From assembly GCA_937907025.1 (NCBI GenBank), contig CALESJ010000011.1:1-52517 (forward strand): 52,517 bases of DNA, written 5' to 3'. Positions 41,737 to 49,443 of this stretch are shown in pieces (the first letter of the stretch is position 1; each line of letters begins with the position of its first letter). The translations under genes were made by a program, and so were the position numbers. This stretch comes from an uncultured Faecalibacterium sp. (GTDB lineage Bacteria > Bacillota > Clostridia > Oscillospirales > Ruminococcaceae). The notes under the pieces were generated by a model, which saw only the letters and a list, made by a program, of their open reading frames with translations, did no database searches and was not told the DNA's origin.

Positions 41737-42489
41737 ATGAAACGTGTGGCATATCTGACCTTGTTGCTCCTGCTGCTGACTTCCCTTGTTGTCGGCAGTT
41801 TTGCCATGTATTTGTACAGCCGCCGGGATACCGGTGCCGTACCGTCCGCCTATCTGGCCGGATTGGCTTCTCTAAAGCCCTATGAAGTACACTACGCTGG
41901 TCCTGACAGCGATGCGGTTTGTCTGCGCGCCTACCACTATATAAAAAGCAGTTCCGCCGTCCGCTTCATTGCAAAAGAAGCCAACAGCCGGTACAGTTTG
42001 CAAGATAATCTTGTATATCTGACAGACGATTCCGTATTATATGACTCCATAGAAGCCGTTCATGAATTCGGACATGCGCTGGACCGCGCCCTGTGTGATC
42101 AGGACTGCGACTATTTTTCCAGGCAATCCACCTTTACCGATGCGTATGCCACCGATTGCCTGGCCATGCAGGATACATTTCACATCGACGGCCTCTTTCG
42201 GACAGAAGCCTATCGGAATCTGGCTGTCAGTGATATTGTTTTTGCCGTCTTTTACGGTGATACAAAGCGCACAGACGCCCTGACAGCCAGTTATATCACC
42301 GCGGGCACCCCCTACTGGCGTCACGAGGATGACTATATGGCAGACCTGGCCAATCGGCAGACGGAAGTTTTTGCCAATCTCTTTACCATCCTGCTTTCGG
42401 ACGATGACACTGCAAAAAAATTTCTTGAAACCTATTTTCCGACGTGCAAAGATGAAATTCTTTGCAGCATTAAAGCTAAAAAGTGGTAA
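41737..42489 (+). CDS. Membrane-anchored HExxH metallopeptidase, anthrax lethal factor/PPEP-like
   Basis: A 250-residue protein with an N-terminal membrane segment (about 6-27) and an extracellular catalytic domain. The zinc motif is H109-E-F-G-H113 in EAVHEFGHALD, and a third ligand is probably E210 in RQTEVFANLF. Both blocks look like the M34 family: anthrax lethal factor has HEFGHAVD and EAEFFAEAF, and clostridial Pro-Pro endopeptidases are relatives. The substrate is unknown. Because it is anchored and not secreted, it may cut a surface or spore-coat protein. It is divergent from spoIIIAA. GAGGAG precedes the ATG. Confidence 0.78.
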   Translation: MKRVAYLTLLLLLLTSLVVGSFAMYLYSRRDTGAVPSAYLAGLASLKPYEVHYAGPDSDAVCLRAYHYIKSSSAVRFIAKEANSRYSLQDNLVYLTDDSVLYDSIEAVHEFGHALDRALCDQDCDYFSRQSTFTDAYATDCLAMQDTFHIDGLFRTEAYRNLAVSDIVFAVFYGDTKRTDALTASYITAGTPYWRHEDDYMADLANRQTEVFANLFTILLSDDDTAKKFLETYFPTCKDEILCSIKAKKW

Positions 42490-42506
42490 AGTGCTGCTGT
42501 AAGGGG

Positions 42507-42534
42507 TTGCATCCTTTTGAACGTGCTGTATAAT
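42507..42534 (+). promoter_or_regulatory. Promoter behind the peptidase gene
   Basis: TTGCAT (42507-42512), 16 bp, TATAAT (42529-42534). It could start a short RNA ending near 42645 or a long leader of the symporter gene. Confidence 0.55.
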
Positions 42535-42540
42535 AAAATT

Positions 42541-42645
42541 AACAGTCCCCAAAAAGAACGTTTATTGTCCGCAAATGGACGGCAAATCACAGAATGTTGA
42601 ACCAAAAAGGCGACTTGTTTTTATAAGCCGCTTTTCTTTTATTGT
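42541..42645 (+). ncRNA. Candidate small RNA or leader before the symporter
   Basis: From the predicted start near 42541 the sequence contains a GTCC-GGAC hairpin (42568-42581). It also has a terminator-like hairpin (AAAAGGCGACTT with AAGCCGCTTTT, 42606-42636, one bulge and one mismatch) and then CTTTTA. The stretch has no open frame. It may be an about 100-nt RNA or an attenuator. Confidence 0.35.
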
Positions 42646-42748
42646 GGGATTTTAGGCTGTGCTGTATTTGCCGAAATCATCTTTTCCCTGAGCGGGTTCC
42701 ATGGCGTACTGAAAACGGAAAGAAATCTGACAGAAGAGAGGACCCACC

Positions 42749-44140
42749 ATGGCATTTTTTAAAGCAATATACAACATCTTATGGGGCGATCTGATCAAGA
42801 TTCCCTTGCCGGGAGGCAGTACCCTCGGCCTTTCCCTGCTGGTGCTGATCCTGGTTCCCGCCGGGATCTATTTCACGGTGCGCACGCGGTTTCTGCCGTT
42901 CCGCATGTTTCCGGAAATGATGAAGGTCACCCTGGAAAGCAATAAGAAGGGAGATCACGAAGGTCTTTCGGGGGTACAGGCCCTGATTGTTTCCACTGCC
43001 TGTCGTGTGGGGATGGGCAACTTGGTCGGCGTTGTTGCTGCCATTTCCGCCAGTGGTGCCGGAGCGGTGTTCTGGATGTGGGTCCTTGCCCTGCTTGGGT
43101 CTTCAACAGCCTTCATCGAATCGACACTGGCACAGCTGTACAAAGAGAAAGACCCCCTGTATGGCGGATACCGTGGCGGCCCTGCTTACTATCTGCATCA
43201 CTTGTTTATTAAGGAAGGCAGCAAAAGAAAGCATTCGATCATCGCTTGTCTGTTTGCCCTTTCCGGTCTTGTCTGCTGGTGCGGCATCAGCCAGGTAACC
43301 AGCAACTCCATTACATCCTCTTTTGAAAATGCGTTCCACATTCCGACGCTCTACTCCGCGATTGCACTTGTGATCGTGGCTGCAATTATTGTTTTACGGA
43401 AAAATGCTACTGTCAAAGTCCTGGATATTATGGTCCCGGTCATGGCAGCTTGCTATTTCTTCATCACCCTGTTCATCATCGTAAAAAATGCCGGGCAGCT
43501 TCCTTCCGTCTTTGTCCGCATCTTTTCCGAAGCCTTCGGTTTTCGGCAGGTCGTGGGCGGCGGCATCGGCGCTGTGATCATGAACGGTGCCAAACGCGGG
43601 CTTTTCTCCAATGAAGCCGGGTCCGGGTCTTCTCCCTGCGCCGCTGCGGCCGCCCACGCCTCCCATCCCGCCAAAGTCGGTTTGCTGCAGGCGCTGGGCG
43701 TCTTCATCGATACCATTGTTATCTGCAGCTGTTCTGCCATGATTATGCTGCTCACCCCCGAAGAACTGACCAACAGCCTGGAAGGCATGGACCTTCTGCA
43801 AACAGCCATGCAGTATCACCTGGGCGAATTCGGTGTGATTTTCATTGCCGTCATTCTGCTTTTGTTCAGCCTGTCTACTTTTCTGGGGATCCTGTTTTAT
43901 GCCCGTTCCAATGTAGCCTATCTGTTCGGCGATAATTGGCTGTCACAAACGCTGTACAAGATTCTGGCTCTGATCATGCTTTTCGTCGGTGGCCTGGCCG
44001 CCTATCAGTTTGTCTGGGACCTGGGCGATGTGGGCGTTGGCCTCATGACCATCTTTAACATGATTGCCTTGTTCCCTCTCGCACCCAAGGCTTTGGATGC
44101 CTTGCGTGACTACGAGGAAAACGTTATCGGTAAAGAGTAA
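42749..44140 (+). CDS. Alanine/glycine:sodium symporter (AGCS family)
   Basis: A 463-residue transporter with about eleven membrane segments. The AGCS signatures are VSTACRVGMGNLVGVVAAI, GGYRGGPAYYL and GAKRGLFSNEAGSGSSPCAA. It imports alanine or glycine with sodium. GAGAGG precedes the ATG. A LysR-type regulator follows 20 bp downstream and is probably co-transcribed, so the regulator may respond to amino acids (inference). Confidence 0.94.
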   Translation: MAFFKAIYNILWGDLIKIPLPGGSTLGLSLLVLILVPAGIYFTVRTRFLPFRMFPEMMKVTLESNKKGDHEGLSGVQALIVSTACRVGMGNLVGVVAAISASGAGAVFWMWVLALLGSSTAFIESTLAQLYKEKDPLYGGYRGGPAYYLHHLFIKEGSKRKHSIIACLFALSGLVCWCGISQVTSNSITSSFENAFHIPTLYSAIALVIVAAIIVLRKNATVKVLDIMVPVMAACYFFITLFIIVKNAGQLPSVFVRIFSEAFGFRQVVGGGIGAVIMNGAKRGLFSNEAGSGSSPCAAAAAHASHPAKVGLLQALGVFIDTIVICSCSAMIMLLTPEELTNSLEGMDLLQTAMQYHLGEFGVIFIAVILLLFSLSTFLGILFYARSNVAYLFGDNWLSQTLYKILALIMLFVGGLAAYQFVWDLGDVGVGLMTIFNMIALFPLAPKALDALRDYEENVIGKE

Positions 44141-44160
44141 TCTGAACAGGAGGTGGGCAT

Positions 44161-45042
44161 TTGCTGCGGCAAATTCGCTATTTTCAAGCCGTCGTTCGTA
44201 ACAACAGCTTTTCCGAGGCAGCGGAAGAATGCCATATCTCGCAATCGGCTATATCCCAGCAGATCAAGGTTCTGGAAACCGAACTGGGGTTTCCTTTGTT
44301 GGAACGAAAAAATCGGAAATTCGCATTGACACCCGCCGGAGAACATTTTTATAAGAAGAGCCTGGTCCTGGTGGCCGATTACGAGCAGATCTGCCGTGAA
44401 TCCGCCAAGATTGCCCGCGGAAAGGCTGCCGTATTGAAAATCGGTTTTCTGCGCAGTTACAGCAGCCCGGAATTTCGTCAGGCGCTGGAGGATTTTTCGG
44501 CCCAATATCCCGGCATCTCGGTCCGGCTTCTGTATGGCAATCATGAAGAGTTATTCACCTTGCTTCGCACCGGTGGCGCCGACCTGGTGCTGAACGATCA
44601 ACGCCGCGCCTTTTCCGACGAATATGTCAATTTGATTCTGACCACCAGCCCGCTGTATATCGAGCTTTCCGCCCGCAATCCTGTGGCGGCTCTGCCATCG
44701 GTCACCGTTCAGGAGTTGAAAAACATCCCCTGTATTCTGGTTGCTTCCCAAGAACAGCAGGCCAACGAGAAAGAATTCTACCAGACAGTCATCGGAATTC
44801 AGGGAGAGATTCTCTATGCCGAAACCTTGGAGGAAGCCCGCATGATGGCTATTACCGGGCAGGGCTTTTTGCCAGTGGAGGGACACAGACAAATCCTGGC
44901 TTTCGGCACCTCCCTGTGCCAGGTTCCGCTCTGCCGTGGAGAGGAACCAATCACCCGCAACTATTGCCTGTTCCGAAAAAAAGAAATCTCCGGTTCTTAT
45001 GCGGAAGCGTTTTCCAATATTCTGCGCCAAAAATTCAAATAA
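44161..45042 (+). CDS. LysR-family transcriptional regulator
   Basis: A 293-residue regulator with an N-terminal winged helix (about 1-60, RQIRYFQAVVRNNSFSEAAE and SAISQQIKVLETELG) and a substrate-binding domain (about 90-290, KIGFLRSYSSPEFRQALEDF). The start codon is TTG at 44161 with GGAGG seven bases upstream. It ends before a terminator and about 56 bp before a T-N11-A box in front of the flavodoxin gene, so it may control that operon. Confidence 0.93.
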   Translation: MLRQIRYFQAVVRNNSFSEAAEECHISQSAISQQIKVLETELGFPLLERKNRKFALTPAGEHFYKKSLVLVADYEQICRESAKIARGKAAVLKIGFLRSYSSPEFRQALEDFSAQYPGISVRLLYGNHEELFTLLRTGGADLVLNDQRRAFSDEYVNLILTTSPLYIELSARNPVAALPSVTVQELKNIPCILVASQEQQANEKEFYQTVIGIQGEILYAETLEEARMMAITGQGFLPVEGHRQILAFGTSLCQVPLCRGEEPITRNYCLFRKKEISGSYAEAFSNILRQKFK

Positions 45043-45061
45043 CCTGCTCACCCGTTTTTTC

Positions 45062-45095
45062 GGCTGTTCCTATATTTGTGGGAGCAGCCTTTTTT
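45062..45095 (+). terminator. Terminator of the LysR gene
   Basis: GGCTGTTCC (45062-45070) pairs imperfectly with GGGAGCAGCC (45080-45089), followed by TTTTTT. Confidence 0.65.
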
Positions 45096-45098
45096 CAT

Positions 45099-45113
45099 AT
45101 AAGAAAAACTTAT
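45099..45113. promoter_or_regulatory. LysR-type binding site
   Basis: ATAAG-AAAAA-CTTAT is a perfect 5-5-5 palindrome that satisfies the LysR rule T-N11-A. Its centre is about 64 bp before the predicted transcription start of the flavodoxin gene, the normal place for a LysR recognition site. Confidence 0.75.
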
Positions 45114-45134
45114 TCTTTAGAGGCGAAACAGAAA

Positions 45135-45163
45135 TTGATTGCCTCGTCAGCCCTCTTTATAAT
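45135..45163 (+). promoter_or_regulatory. Promoter of the flavodoxin-SDR operon
   Basis: TTGATT (45135-45140), 17 bp, TATAAT (45158-45163). Confidence 0.78.
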
Positions 45164-45238
45164 AGGTATGGAATTGCAAAAACATCGCACCGCAGAGCGG
45201 ACGGATGTGGTGCAAGAATTGAAAAGTGAGGCATTGAA

Positions 45239-45754
45239 ATGGCAACGCTGATTGCATTTTACTCCCGGGCCGGAGAAAATTATTTTGCCGGCCAGTATCG
45301 TACCGTAGCCGTGGGTAACACAGAAAAGGTGGCCCATCAGATTGCAGAAGTCACCGGCGGAACATTGTTCAAAATCCAGCAGAAGGTTCCCTACGCTGTG
45401 GATTACAAAACCTGCATCCAGCAAGCCAAGGAGGACCAGCAGGCAAAAGCGCGTCCACAGCTTGTTGACCTGCCCGAAAGCTTTGATGGCTATAAAGAGG
45501 TTTTTCTGGGCTATCCAAACTATTGGGGCGACCTGCCTATGGCGGTATATACTTTTCTGGAATCCTTTGACTGGACAGGCAAAACCATTCATCCTTTCTG
45601 CACCCATGAGGGCAGTGGTTTCAGCGGGACCGTGCGCAAGATTGCTGCCATCTGCAAAGGTGCCCGTGTGACCCCGGGGCTGGCTATCCGCGGCTCCGAT
45701 GTGGATACCAACGCCGGCACCGTGCAAGCCTGGGTTCAGAATGATCTGCGGTGA
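45239..45754 (+). CDS. Flavodoxin family protein
   Basis: A 171-residue flavodoxin-like protein. The FMN phosphate loop is formed by FYSRAGENYF with a spaced GNTEKVAHQIAE, the aromatic FMN region is LGYPNYWGDLP, and THEGSGFSG binds FMN in the long-chain type. It is probably an electron carrier or quinone/flavin oxidoreductase for the SDR enzyme encoded next. Its stop overlaps a possible upstream GTG of the SDR gene. It is first in an operon with a LysR box upstream. Confidence 0.88.
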   Translation: MATLIAFYSRAGENYFAGQYRTVAVGNTEKVAHQIAEVTGGTLFKIQQKVPYAVDYKTCIQQAKEDQQAKARPQLVDLPESFDGYKEVFLGYPNYWGDLPMAVYTFLESFDWTGKTIHPFCTHEGSGFSGTVRKIAAICKGARVTPGLAIRGSDVDTNAGTVQAWVQNDLR

Positions 45755-45771
45755 GAGAAAGGAAGATTCGT

Positions 45772-46596
45772 GTGAAAAATGTAATGGTATGGACCGGTGC
45801 CGGACAGATTGGTATGGCTATTGCCCGGCGGATGGGCTATGGTATGAAGATTGTCGTCGGGGATAAGAAACTGGCAAATGCCCAGGCCATCGCCAATATC
45901 ATGAATGATGCCGGGTACGACGTAGTACCGGTAGAGATGGATCTTTCCAGCCGGACATCCATCCGGGAGCTGATCTCCGAAGCGCAAAAATATGGCGACA
46001 TCACTATGCTGGTCAACGCCGCCGGTGTTTCCCCCAGCCAGGCACCCATAGAATCCATTCTGCAGGTAGACCTGTATGGTACCGCTGTATTGCTGGAAGA
46101 AGTGGGAAAAATTATTGCCCCCGGAGGCGTAGGGGTAACTATCTCCAGTCAGTCCGGTCACCGCATGCCGGCTCTGACCCCGGAGCAGGATATGCAGCTG
46201 GCCTGTACCCCCACCGAAGAATTGCTGGAGCTTCAACTGCTCCAGTCGGAAAACATTAGGGACACCCTGCATGCCTACCAGCTGGCCAAGCGCTGCAACG
46301 AAAAGCGAGTGATGGCCGAGTCTGTCAAGTGGGGTGCCAGAGGTGCTCGCATCAATTCTATCTCCCCGGGTATCATTGTTACTCCGTTGGCCATCGACGA
46401 GTTCAACGGTCCCCGCGGAGATTTCTACAAGAATATGTTTGCCAAATGTCCCGCCGGGCGGCCCGGTACGGCGGATGAGGTTGCCAATGTGGCAGAACTG
46501 CTGATGAGCAACAAAGGCGCCTTTATCACCGGTTCCGACTTTCTGATTGACGGCGGCGCAACCGCATCGTACTTCTATGGACCATTAAAACCGTAA
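45772..46596 (+). CDS. SDR-family oxidoreductase
   Basis: A 274-residue Rossmann dehydrogenase with TGAGQIGMAIARR (NAD(P) loop), NAAGVSPSQAP, an SSQSG serine and the catalytic YxxxK in HAYQLAKR, and a closing ISPGIIVTPLA and GSDFLIDGGATAS. The substrate is unknown. GTG 45772 is chosen with GGAAG six bases upstream; an earlier GTG at 45751 overlaps the flavodoxin stop. A strong hairpin terminator follows at 46639. Confidence 0.9.
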   Translation: MKNVMVWTGAGQIGMAIARRMGYGMKIVVGDKKLANAQAIANIMNDAGYDVVPVEMDLSSRTSIRELISEAQKYGDITMLVNAAGVSPSQAPIESILQVDLYGTAVLLEEVGKIIAPGGVGVTISSQSGHRMPALTPEQDMQLACTPTEELLELQLLQSENIRDTLHAYQLAKRCNEKRVMAESVKWGARGARINSISPGIIVTPLAIDEFNGPRGDFYKNMFAKCPAGRPGTADEVANVAELLMSNKGAFITGSDFLIDGGATASYFYGPLKP

Positions 46597-46638
46597 GATG
46601 TCAATCTGGCGGAAGTTGAAAAATTTCAGAATACAGCA

Positions 46639-46681
46639 ATCAAAAAGGAGAAAGCCACAAGAAGGCTTTCTCCTTTTTGAT
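46639..46681. terminator. Bidirectional terminator after the SDR gene
   Basis: An 18-bp stem (46639-46656 with 46664-46681) whose arms read ATCAAAAAGG and GGCTTTCTCC at their 5' ends; A and T tracts are built into it. Confidence 0.88.
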
Positions 46682-46853
46682 TTGAGTAAAAGATTGTTGT
46701 CCTTTAATTCAACGAGCGAAAATCCGGCATCCAAAATTTGCAGTGTGAAAGGCCACCTGAATATGGTACAATAAAAATGTGCTGATAAGGAATTCAGCCA
46801 TGCGAAAAGCATGTACCATCAACATTACAAGCGTATGAAAGGGAAACTATATA

Positions 46854-46901
46854 GATGACCAAAGTCCTGTTTGTCTGCCACGGCAGGATTTACCGGACAT
46901 G
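46854..46901 (+). pseudogene. 5' fragment of a low-molecular-weight phosphatase gene
   Basis: An ATG followed by codons for MTKVLFVCHGRIYRT and a stop. This matches the start of LMW protein-tyrosine phosphatases (KVLFVCHGNICRS), with changes at the P-loop. No further phosphatase sequence follows; instead the mobile-element scar begins. It probably marks the left edge of the island. Confidence 0.5.
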
Positions 46902-46956
46902 AAAAAACGCCTGTAAATCAAGGGTTTTAGGTTATAAGGAAGTATATTTTCAATTT

Positions 46957-46993
46957 GGCGGTATAGCCCCGTTCAAGGGCTATGCCGTCTTTT
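46957..46993 (+). terminator. Hairpin in the left part of the island
   Basis: GGCGGTATAGCCC (46957-46969) and GGGCTATGCCGTC (46977-46989) pair with two wobble positions, then TTTT. On the other strand a recombinase tail ends inside it. Confidence 0.6.
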
Positions 46994-47078
46994 CCTGTTT
47001 ATTGGCTTCTTTCTGTTCTGTCTGCGGGTCAGTCGGCAAATGAATTTCCCCCACAAAGTTAAAGACAATATCCACTTG
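46980..47078 (-). pseudogene. C-terminal tail of a serine recombinase
   Basis: Read on the reverse strand the frame gives QVDIVFNFVGEIHLPTDPQ, then an EQKEANKQEKTA tail and stop, typical of large serine recombinases of clostridial elements. Upstream of 47078 the match is lost at a junction with a forward-strand endonuclease fragment. Confidence 0.65.
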
Positions 47079-47084
47079 ACAAAC

Positions 47085-47357
47085 AAAAAAATAGACAAAG
47101 CAGATTTGGTTGTTTTTAATGAAAAGGTATCTTCAAAGTCGGGCTTTACGAGAGGATTATTCATTAGTTTCTCAGGTTTTTCTGATGAAGCATTGACTAC
47201 ATTCGCAAATGGCAGAAGTGTCAGGATAGTTTTAATGACAGTACAGGAATTAGCAATAGCGTTAAGTCGTAAACTTGATTTTACGAAAGTGCTATCAGCT
47301 AAAGTTAGAGCATTAGCAGAAGAAGGCGATTTTAATAAATCTATTTTAAGCTTATAA
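47085..47357 (+). pseudogene. C-terminal fragment of a restriction-endonuclease-like protein
   Basis: About 90 residues with FNEKVSSKSGFTRGLFISFS and GFSDEALTTFANGRSVRIVL, then a helical end. This resembles the C-terminal part of PD-(D/E)XK (Mrr/REase-like) nucleases, in which RG-(I/L)-F-I-S-(F/Y)-SGFS follows the catalytic core. The catalytic half is missing. No SD is seen at the in-frame ATG 47040. Confidence 0.55.
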
Positions 47358-47359
47358 AA

Positions 47360-47400
47360 ATATGGAGAGCTTATCACATAAAGCAAAAAGCTCTCCATAT
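47360..47400 (-). terminator. Terminator-like hairpin in the island
   Basis: ATATGGAGAGCTT (47360-47372) and AAGCTCTCCATAT (47388-47400) form a perfect 13-bp stem; on the reverse strand it is followed by TTTTTAT. Confidence 0.65.
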
Positions 47401-47494
47401 ACATTTGCACCTGTCTGTCAGCGTTAGTGATAAGTTGTTGTAGATACTTCCTTATCAGCGTAAAACTAAGTACTTCCTGTGTTTCAACCTCAGT

Positions 47495-47514
47495 TTTACC
47501 AATGATTTACCAAT
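47495..47514. repeat. Tandem TTTACCAAT iterons before tnpV
   Basis: TTTACCAAT occurs at 47495-47503 and 47506-47514, one helical turn (11 bp) apart, 56 bp before the tnpV start. Confidence 0.5.
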
Positions 47515-47569
47515 ATTTCTGGAGAGCCAGGCTTGCCAATTATCACACCAGAATGAGGAGATCAACAAC

Positions 47570-47842
47570 ATGGAAGAACTCAAAAATCACATTTACGATG
47601 AACATAATGGTCTGCGGTATACGTTGGTTGGCAACTACTACATTCCCGACTTGCAGCTACCGGAAGAAACCCGCCTTATTGGGATTTGGGGGCGGATGCA
47701 TAAAGACTATTTGGCACAGTATCATCCAGCCCTGTACAATGAACTGATTTTATCCGGCAAGCTCTGGACATATCTGGCCGATTTGAATGAGCAAGCACAA
47801 GAGCGGATGAATCGCCTCACCGAAACGGGAAGATTGAAGTAG
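47570..47842 (+). CDS. tnpV: Transposon-encoded protein TnpV
   Basis: A 90-residue protein with NGLRYTLVGNYYIPDLQLPE and the RLIGIWGRMHKDYLAQYHP core typical of the small TnpV proteins of clostridial transposons and ICEs. Function is not known. GAGGAG stands nine bases before the ATG. It seems intact, unlike most of its neighbours. Confidence 0.88.
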   Translation: MEELKNHIYDEHNGLRYTLVGNYYIPDLQLPEETRLIGIWGRMHKDYLAQYHPALYNELILSGKLWTYLADLNEQAQERMNRLTETGRLK

Positions 47843-47876
47843 ATTTACCTCAAAAATGATAGCGGATAAAACCGCC

Positions 47877-48198
47877 TTAGATTTTCCATGTGATTTCAAT
47901 ATTCCCGTTTGCCACCTTGATAACTTTGATTAAAGCGTCAACAACTGCCTGTTTATCTTCAAAGGAAATGTTATCCCATTTCTTTACATGGTCTGTTATT
48001 TGTCCCATTTTGTTTTCTGTATGCGTACAAGTAAGAGAAATGATTTCTTCCTGTAAAGTTTGGCGTTCGGTGTCTAACTCGGAAACCTTATCATTGATGT
48101 ACTTCATCAAGATAGCGTTTGCACTTCCTACTTTGGAAAGCAGGTCGTTAATTTCCTCGTCTATTTGTGTCAAACGGATTTTGTTCTTTGATACTTTA
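47877..48198 (-). pseudogene. C-terminal fragment of a second serine recombinase
   Basis: About 107 residues, including RLTQIDEEINDLLSKVG, a coiled coil, and the closing DKQAVVDALIKVIKVANGNI and EITWKI. This matches the end of TndX/TnpX-type large serine recombinases. The catalytic N-terminus is absent. At about 48196 the frame is joined to a CHC2-type fragment. Confidence 0.8.
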
Positions 48199-48411
48199 GG
48201 TAAGAAGATGAAAATAATCTGTCAGCACCTTGTAGCAATGATTTTCTTCTTTTTGATATTTCTGCTCCGGTGTCGGCTCACGAATACGAGGGCGGACACT
48301 GGGCTTTTGTCGGCTGTCATAGTTAAGACCAAAATCTTCAGCAAGTTTGACAGCAGCTTCCCTCAGCCCGATACCGAATAGCTTCGCTGTCAGATCAACA
48401 GCATCTGTCGC
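48196..48411 (-). pseudogene. Internal fragment of a CHC2 zinc-finger (primase-like) protein
   Basis: In a frame different from both neighbours the reverse strand encodes about 71 residues, including ATDAVDLTAKLFGIGLREAA and KLAEDFGLNYDSRQKP, ending HCYKVLTDYFHLLT and stop. This is the region just after the CHC2 zinc finger of ICE-encoded DnaG-like proteins. Both ends are cut. Confidence 0.7.
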
Positions 48412-48934
48412 TGCCTTTCACATCAAGCCGGAAGTTCCCGGCTGTGCCGCGTTGGTGGGCGTAGCGTGGTACTCCGTCCTCGTCCCGCCCTACGAATACG
48501 GCGTTATGGTGGGCGGCTTCCTCGTAAATATCCCCGGTGGAAAAGAAAAAGCCCGACACATCTTCATCAATGCGGCGAACGGCTGTGAGGTAGTTCCTCA
48601 CTATGCGGTTGTCGGGATTGCGGGGCGGCAATCGGAAGTCAGAAAAGGACGCGGGGCTTGGTCTGTCCGGCGGCGGTGCTGCGCCTTTTTCTCCCGTCAG
48701 CAGTTCTACGGCTTCGGTAAAGCTCTTTCCGAAAAACTCCATGACAAAATCAATGGGTGCGCCGCCTTTGCTTTGGCTGTGCCTGTACCATTTGTTTCCC
48801 CGGATAGTCAAGCTGTCATGCCGTTTCCAACGGTATTCCTGTCCGGCGCGGGTAAGCTGCTCGCCCTGTCCTTGCAGAAAAGAAACAAGGTCGGCTTGGT
48901 TGGCGCGGTCTATTTGTTCTTGGGTGTAATACAT
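48395..48934 (-). pseudogene. N-terminal part of a DUF3991/toprim-domain protein
   Basis: About 175 native residues starting MYYTQEQIDRANQADLVSFL, then RWKRHDSLTIRGNKWYRHSQ and GGAPIDFVMEFFGKSFTEAV, as in DUF3991/toprim proteins of Tn1549-like elements. After about KGSD the frame runs into the CHC2 fragment and stops, so the toprim catalytic half is gone. GAGAGG precedes ATG 48934. Confidence 0.8.
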
Positions 48935-49023
48935 AGTTGATACCTCTCTTTCTGTGGTTGAATTGTTCATAGTTTTGATGTAGAATGAAACCGAAAAATC
49001 GGAAGTTAGTGAGGTGCTGGATT

Positions 49024-49443
49024 GTGAATGAAAGAGAAAAAATTATTCACTTATGGTTTGAAATGTGGCTTACAAAACAGGATTTAGGTATTGATGATAT
49101 TTTTGCAGAAGATGTAATTTATACTGAAAGTTGGTGTCCAAAATATAATAACCGTCAAATCGTAAAACACTGGTTTCAGGAATGGAATACTCGTGGCAAA
49201 GTCGTTGCTTGGGAAATCAAACAATTTTTCCACAAAGGAAATCAGACGATTGTGGAGTGGTATTTCAAAAATGAAATGAACAATGGGAGCATAGAGGAAT
49301 TTGATGGAATTTCGCTGGTTGAATGGACAAAGGATAATAAAATAAAATCATTGAAAGAGTTTGGTTGCAATTTGAATAATTATAATCCTTATGAGCATAG
49401 TGACCAGCCCGAATTTAGGGACGAAAGAGCAAGTTGGTTTTAA
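49024..49443 (+). CDS. NTF2-like (SnoaL-fold) family protein
   Basis: A 139-residue small soluble protein with KIIHLWFEMWLTKQDLGIDD, then DVIYTESWCPKYNNRQIVKHW and a conserved IEEFDGISLVEW segment near residue 99. It fits the nuclear transport factor 2 superfamily of small cone-shaped proteins; the ligand or reaction is not known. A GTG start at 49024 follows GAGGTG; an ATG at 48985 is open but weak. It is AT-richer than the flanking chromosome and looks like cargo. Confidence 0.75.
   Translation: MNEREKIIHLWFEMWLTKQDLGIDDIFAEDVIYTESWCPKYNNRQIVKHWFQEWNTRGKVVAWEIKQFFHKGNQTIVEWYFKNEMNNGSIEEFDGISLVEWTKDNKIKSLKEFGCNLNNYNPYEHSDQPEFRDERASWF

Larger units (their letters stand above)
46934..47455. 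repeat. Pair of 12-bp inverted repeats bounding a 522-bp segment
   Basis: ATAAGGAAGTAT (46934-46945) and its exact complement ATACTTCCTTAT (47444-47455) enclose the fragments of a recombinase and a restriction endonuclease. Confidence 0.55.

Noticed and set aside
46973..47410. A 145-codon reverse frame opposite the endonuclease fragment
   Set aside because: Its sequence is hydrophobic-biased antisense; the forward frame matches nuclease C-termini.
47427..47747. A 106-codon frame overlapping tnpV in another phase
   Set aside because: TnpV has an SD and family match; the other frame does not.
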